64,000 bases of DNA from Chrysomallon squamiferum (taxonomy: Eukaryota > Mollusca > Gastropoda > Neomphalida > Peltospiridae), in NCBI GenBank assembly GCA_012295275.1, contig CM022665.1, positions 29,196,946 through 29,260,945 on the forward strand, read 5' to 3'. Below are positions 60,841 to 64,000 of the stretch, piece by piece. The notes below the pieces were generated by a model, which saw nothing but the letters and a program-made list of their open reading frames with translations, was not told the origin of the DNA and did no database searches. Positions within the stretch are counted from its first letter, which is position 1. Each line of letters begins with the position of its first letter. The translations under genes were made by a program, and so were the position numbers.

Positions 60841-61000
60841 AGTGGTTGAAATCCGTTAGTATATTACGCTTCAGACCGTTATGTACTTATAACAGCCAAT
60901 AAAAAAGCTACCAGAAAACCAGTCTTTAATATAATCATTTCCGGTGTTTATTTCACCTTTAAAATATTAAAATTTAAATAGGAATTATTATTATATACAT
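60840..61000. promoter_or_regulatory. Possible bidirectional promoter, DNAJC4-like / zinc finger gene
   Basis: Divergent genes start on either side. The segment has an AGCCAAT CCAAT-box near 60894-60900 and a few CpGs (CCGTTAG, TACGCTTCAGACCG). No TATA box in a convincing position. Confidence 0.35.
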
Positions 61001-61864
61001 TTTAAAATCATTTTCCAGTGTTTAACAGAATATACTAGAGCAGAATTAATTAATTTTTCAATAAATATAAATTTTAAAAAGGAACATTTTCTATAAACGA
61101 TTATTTTGGTAAAGCACCTAAGTCGAACTATGACGCATAAATTATTATCTTAGTATCAATTATGATGAATCTACGATACTATTGATAATAGAATAAACTG
61201 ATAAACTAAAATGCTGATAAAAGAAAATCAGAATTTGTTGCAAATATTTATAATGTTAAAGTATATAGAGCCACTGGAACTGGTTCAATAAATGGATAAA
61301 TAATCATTTATTAATTTAAAAAGAATACAACGTACAATGTTACATGATATAATAATAATTACTGTCATAATAGTCAAATAAACGATAAATGTACATCATC
61401 ATGAAAGTCCAAAAGACAATCATGAAAACTAAAATTTATTCATAAATCTTTACTTCCAATCCTTTTCTCTCTATTTTCTTTTTCTTTTATTTTAATATTG
61501 ATAGTGCTATTATTATTGTTGTTGTTTGCTATAATTTTAAAATTAAATTTTAAATAGCATTATTATTTTTCTTTCACTGATAAAACCATTTTATCAGAAC
61601 TTAAATGAATGCTATATATATTTTAAAAATAATTATAGCCCTTAATTACTGGATCATTTTTAGACCAAAAATTGTTTTTACTTCTTAATTTTTTTTATTG
61701 TTATTATTATTATTTATTTATTTTATTATTATTATTACTATTTAAATTTGTGTAGTATCCAGATTCCTGAGATATACAACAGCTTAAAATTCTTGATTGA
61801 TTTGTGTTGTCATTATTTTGAATGTTAGAATTAACATTTTATTTCTAAAAGTAACAGTATAAAA
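61000..61864 (+). other. 5' flank of the zinc finger gene
   Basis: AT-rich DNA with short ATT runs (61508-61520, 61700-61740). It may include a 5' UTR exon and intron; a TTTATTTCTAAAAG sits just upstream of the ATG but no convincing acceptor can be fixed. Confidence 0.5.
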
Positions 61865-63475
61865 ATGCATAATAATAAAGATGGATGTGACATACAAGAG
61901 ACCAGTGATAAGGTTGACTGGATTATTGCAGAAAATGTTAATTCTGATGGTGATAATGATAGCAGTTCTCTACAAGTGAATAATGAAAAAGTGACACTTT
62001 CAAACAACAGGCCTAAAAAAGTGGTAAAGGGAGGTATAAAATCATCAAAAGTGGCTTGTTTTAATATACTTATTGCAAATTTGAGAGATAAAGCTCTATC
62101 AAAACATTCTGACAGAGAATCAGTGGGTAATAAAATTAAGAAAAATTACCAAATTTCTTCTTTGGATATTTTTGGAAATAAAAGTTTTAATATTGAAGAA
62201 AAACCCCAGATAAATAGCAGTAGTCTTCTACAGACTTCTGCATCAGATGCCACAAGTAAGGCTGCTGAACATCCAGCCTGCAGCTCTTTAATGTGCAGAA
62301 CTACAAAAGATACTGAAAATGTTCAAAGTAAAGGTCAGGCTTCAAACTTAACATTAAGAAATCTATTGATGAATGGTCCATCTGTTGTAACCAACTCCTA
62401 TAAATTAAACCCTAATTCTTTGAACTCTGAGGCTTATAATTTTAAGTCACAAGATGCATTTACTGAAAAAATATGGTTGCCACAGTTAAGTGAATTAATA
62501 AAATCCAAATCTTTGACTTCAAATAATGGTCAGACCAATTATTTACACGAAACACTACCAACAAGAATTAAGGAAAATCATGATAACATTCCTTCTGTTA
62601 TTAAGGATGAAAGATCACAGCACCAGAGGCAGCCAACACTAAAAACTTCATCTTCACTGCTGACCAAAAAGATAAGTAGTCCAGAACAACAAATTAATGA
62701 ATCAGTAAAGGATGAACATTTTGACTGTCATGAATGTAACAAAACATTTGGGACATCAGCTTCTCTCACTGCTCACAAAAGGTATCATCGACTGAGAAAG
62801 AAACTTGTCTGTTTAACTTGCAAGAAAGAATTCTCTGTCAGTCGTGAATTTCAGCAACATTTGAAACAACATAATAAACCTATGGAGCATGTATGTTCTG
62901 TATGTTACAAGATTTTTAGTGTTGCAGGTGCATTGAAAAGACATATGCTGGTTCACAGAGAACAACCAACAAAAGAGAATAATGAAGGAAACGAGCTAAA
63001 GTGCCCTGTATGCTGTGAGAAATTTTCTAAGTATTATATAAAAAATCACATTAAAATCCACTGTGGTGATCGTCCATACAGTTGCAATAAATGCACAAAG
63101 GCATTTACTCACAAACAGAGCCTTGAGGCTCACAAGCTTAAACACAAAAGAGAAATGTTGGTATGGCAGTGTGATCTCTGTGATCGTTTCTTTGATTATG
63201 AGTACTTACTAAAGCGTCACATGAAACTTCATGATGGCAAATATAAATGTAACAAGTGTGACAAAACTTTGAAAAATAAAGCTAGTTTTCTGTCTCACTG
63301 GCGCACACATAACACAACTAGTTACCAGTGTGATGTGTGCAACCGCACTTACTTAAGATACAGTGCATATTTCAGTCATTATCAAAATCACAAGAATGTG
63401 CAGAAAAATCCTCTACCAGAGGTTAATGGAAATATGCTTTGTGAATTAGCAGAAATGGATGACAGTGGCAAATGA
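61865..63475 (+). CDS. C2H2 zinc finger protein, eight fingers
   Basis: Single open frame, 536 residues. The N-terminal 280 residues are Ser/Asn/Lys-rich and look disordered, with no KRAB, SCAN, BTB or ZAD domain. Eight C2H2 fingers fill 286-509, first ligand pairs at C288/C291, C316/C319, C344/C347, C380/C383, C407/C410, C436/C439, C462/C465 and C489/C492, each followed by an HxxxH pair. Finger 4 has 11 rather than 12 residues between its second Cys and first His, and carries an extra Cys (CPVCCEKF). Only the finger 4-5 linker (GDRPY) approaches the TGEKP consensus; the others are irregular. A nuclear DNA- or RNA-binding regulator is the expected role, target unknown. I cannot name an ortholog. 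The start is the first ATG of the frame; a 5' non-coding exon is possible. Confidence 0.88.
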   Translation: MHNNKDGCDIQETSDKVDWIIAENVNSDGDNDSSSLQVNNEKVTLSNNRPKKVVKGGIKSSKVACFNILIANLRDKALSKHSDRESVGNKIKKNYQISSLDIFGNKSFNIEEKPQINSSSLLQTSASDATSKAAEHPACSSLMCRTTKDTENVQSKGQASNLTLRNLLMNGPSVVTNSYKLNPNSLNSEAYNFKSQDAFTEKIWLPQLSELIKSKSLTSNNGQTNYLHETLPTRIKENHDNIPSVIKDERSQHQRQPTLKTSSSLLTKKISSPEQQINESVKDEHFDCHECNKTFGTSASLTAHKRYHRLRKKLVCLTCKKEFSVSREFQQHLKQHNKPMEHVCSVCYKIFSVAGALKRHMLVHREQPTKENNEGNELKCPVCCEKFSKYYIKNHIKIHCGDRPYSCNKCTKAFTHKQSLEAHKLKHKREMLVWQCDLCDRFFDYEYLLKRHMKLHDGKYKCNKCDKTLKNKASFLSHWRTHNTTSYQCDVCNRTYLRYSAYFSHYQNHKNVQKNPLPEVNGNMLCELAEMDDSGK

Positions 63476-64000
63476 CTGTTCAAAAACTGATATATCAAAG
63501 AAATTTTAATATTTAGAATCTGTTGTATTATCTAAAATATGATCTGGTCAGTTTTAACATATCATAAAATTAAAAAATAATAAAATAAATAAATAAACTT
63601 GATAATTTAAAGGTTCCATCATAAAATGGCTTATTAATAATATATATATATATTTCTTTTCTTTTTTTTGTTGCAGTTTTTGCTTGGTTGTTTTTGGTAT
63701 ATACATACAGATCAACAATCCATTGTCCTTAATCCAAAAATTATGTATTTTTGATGAAGCATCATTTACATGATTGTGTACAAGCTTTATTAAATGCTTT
63801 TCTTAAAACTAAACTTTATATAGACAATTTACAGTCTGTTCATGAGGTGTGGATTAGAAATACAGGCGACCTTTGTTAAATGCATAAATTTATTATACAT
63901 TGCATTTCATTATTATAAAATTAAATAGAATTAAATATTTATATGTTCAGAAACAAGGCAGTATGTACTGTTTCACACATTTTATATGACTATTTATTGT
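63476..64000. other. 3' flank of the zinc finger gene
   Basis: AT-rich, with (AT)n at about 63639-63652 and a TTTTCTTTTTTTTG tract. No further gene before the window ends. Confidence 0.6.
63579..63589 (+). terminator. Polyadenylation signals of the zinc finger gene
   Basis: Two AATAAA hexamers about 105-115 bases after the stop. Plausible, but embedded in an AAAT repeat. Confidence 0.35.

Overview
This is a stretch of an AT-rich (roughly 70% A+T by eye), intron-rich animal nuclear genome, very dense in microsatellites and homopolymer runs. The gene families, with GT-AG introns of 0.2-12 kb and an Rv2258c-type methyltransferase gene, suggest an invertebrate, most likely a lophotrochozoan and probably a mollusc. 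That assignment is inference from gene families and style, not from a species-diagnostic sequence. I saw no tRNA or rRNA genes, CRISPR arrays, prokaryotic operons or intact transposase/reverse transcriptase ORFs.

Four protein-coding genes can be assembled from exons whose splice phases join without a frame break. (1) At 1117-2993 (+) is a four-exon, 348-residue class I SAM-dependent methyltransferase of the Rv2258c-like type. (2) At 7592-41871 (+) is a thirteen-exon, 565-residue secreted SMOC-like matricellular protein. Its order is signal peptide, Kazal, thyroglobulin-1, basic exon, SPARC-type EF-hand (EC) domain, basic/proline linker, thyroglobulin-1, second EC domain. (3) At 55495-58500 (-) is a six-coding-exon, 249-residue DNAJC4-like membrane J-protein, with a probable non-coding first exon near 60722-60840. 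(4) At 61865-63475 (+) is an intronless-coding, 536-residue protein with eight C2H2 zinc fingers, divergent from gene 3 and perhaps sharing its promoter.

Between the genes, 2994-7200 is repeat-rich intergenic DNA ending in a GC-richer segment that looks like the SMOC promoter, with a GTCACGTGAC palindrome and a TATA-like box. The SMOC introns hold most of the microsatellites. They also hold a few GC-richer, repeat-poor islands that could be regulatory DNA or old transposon debris. The 13 kb from 41872 to 55494 has no convincing gene. 

The most interesting feature is the SMOC-like gene. Where vertebrate SMOCs carry a unique SMOC-specific domain between the two thyroglobulin domains, this gene appears to encode a complete extra EC domain with two intact EF-hand loops and four cysteines, preceded by a 48-nt exon encoding an almost purely basic peptide. 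Four EF-hand loops and a duplicated TY-EC module would make it a structural variant worth checking across molluscs.
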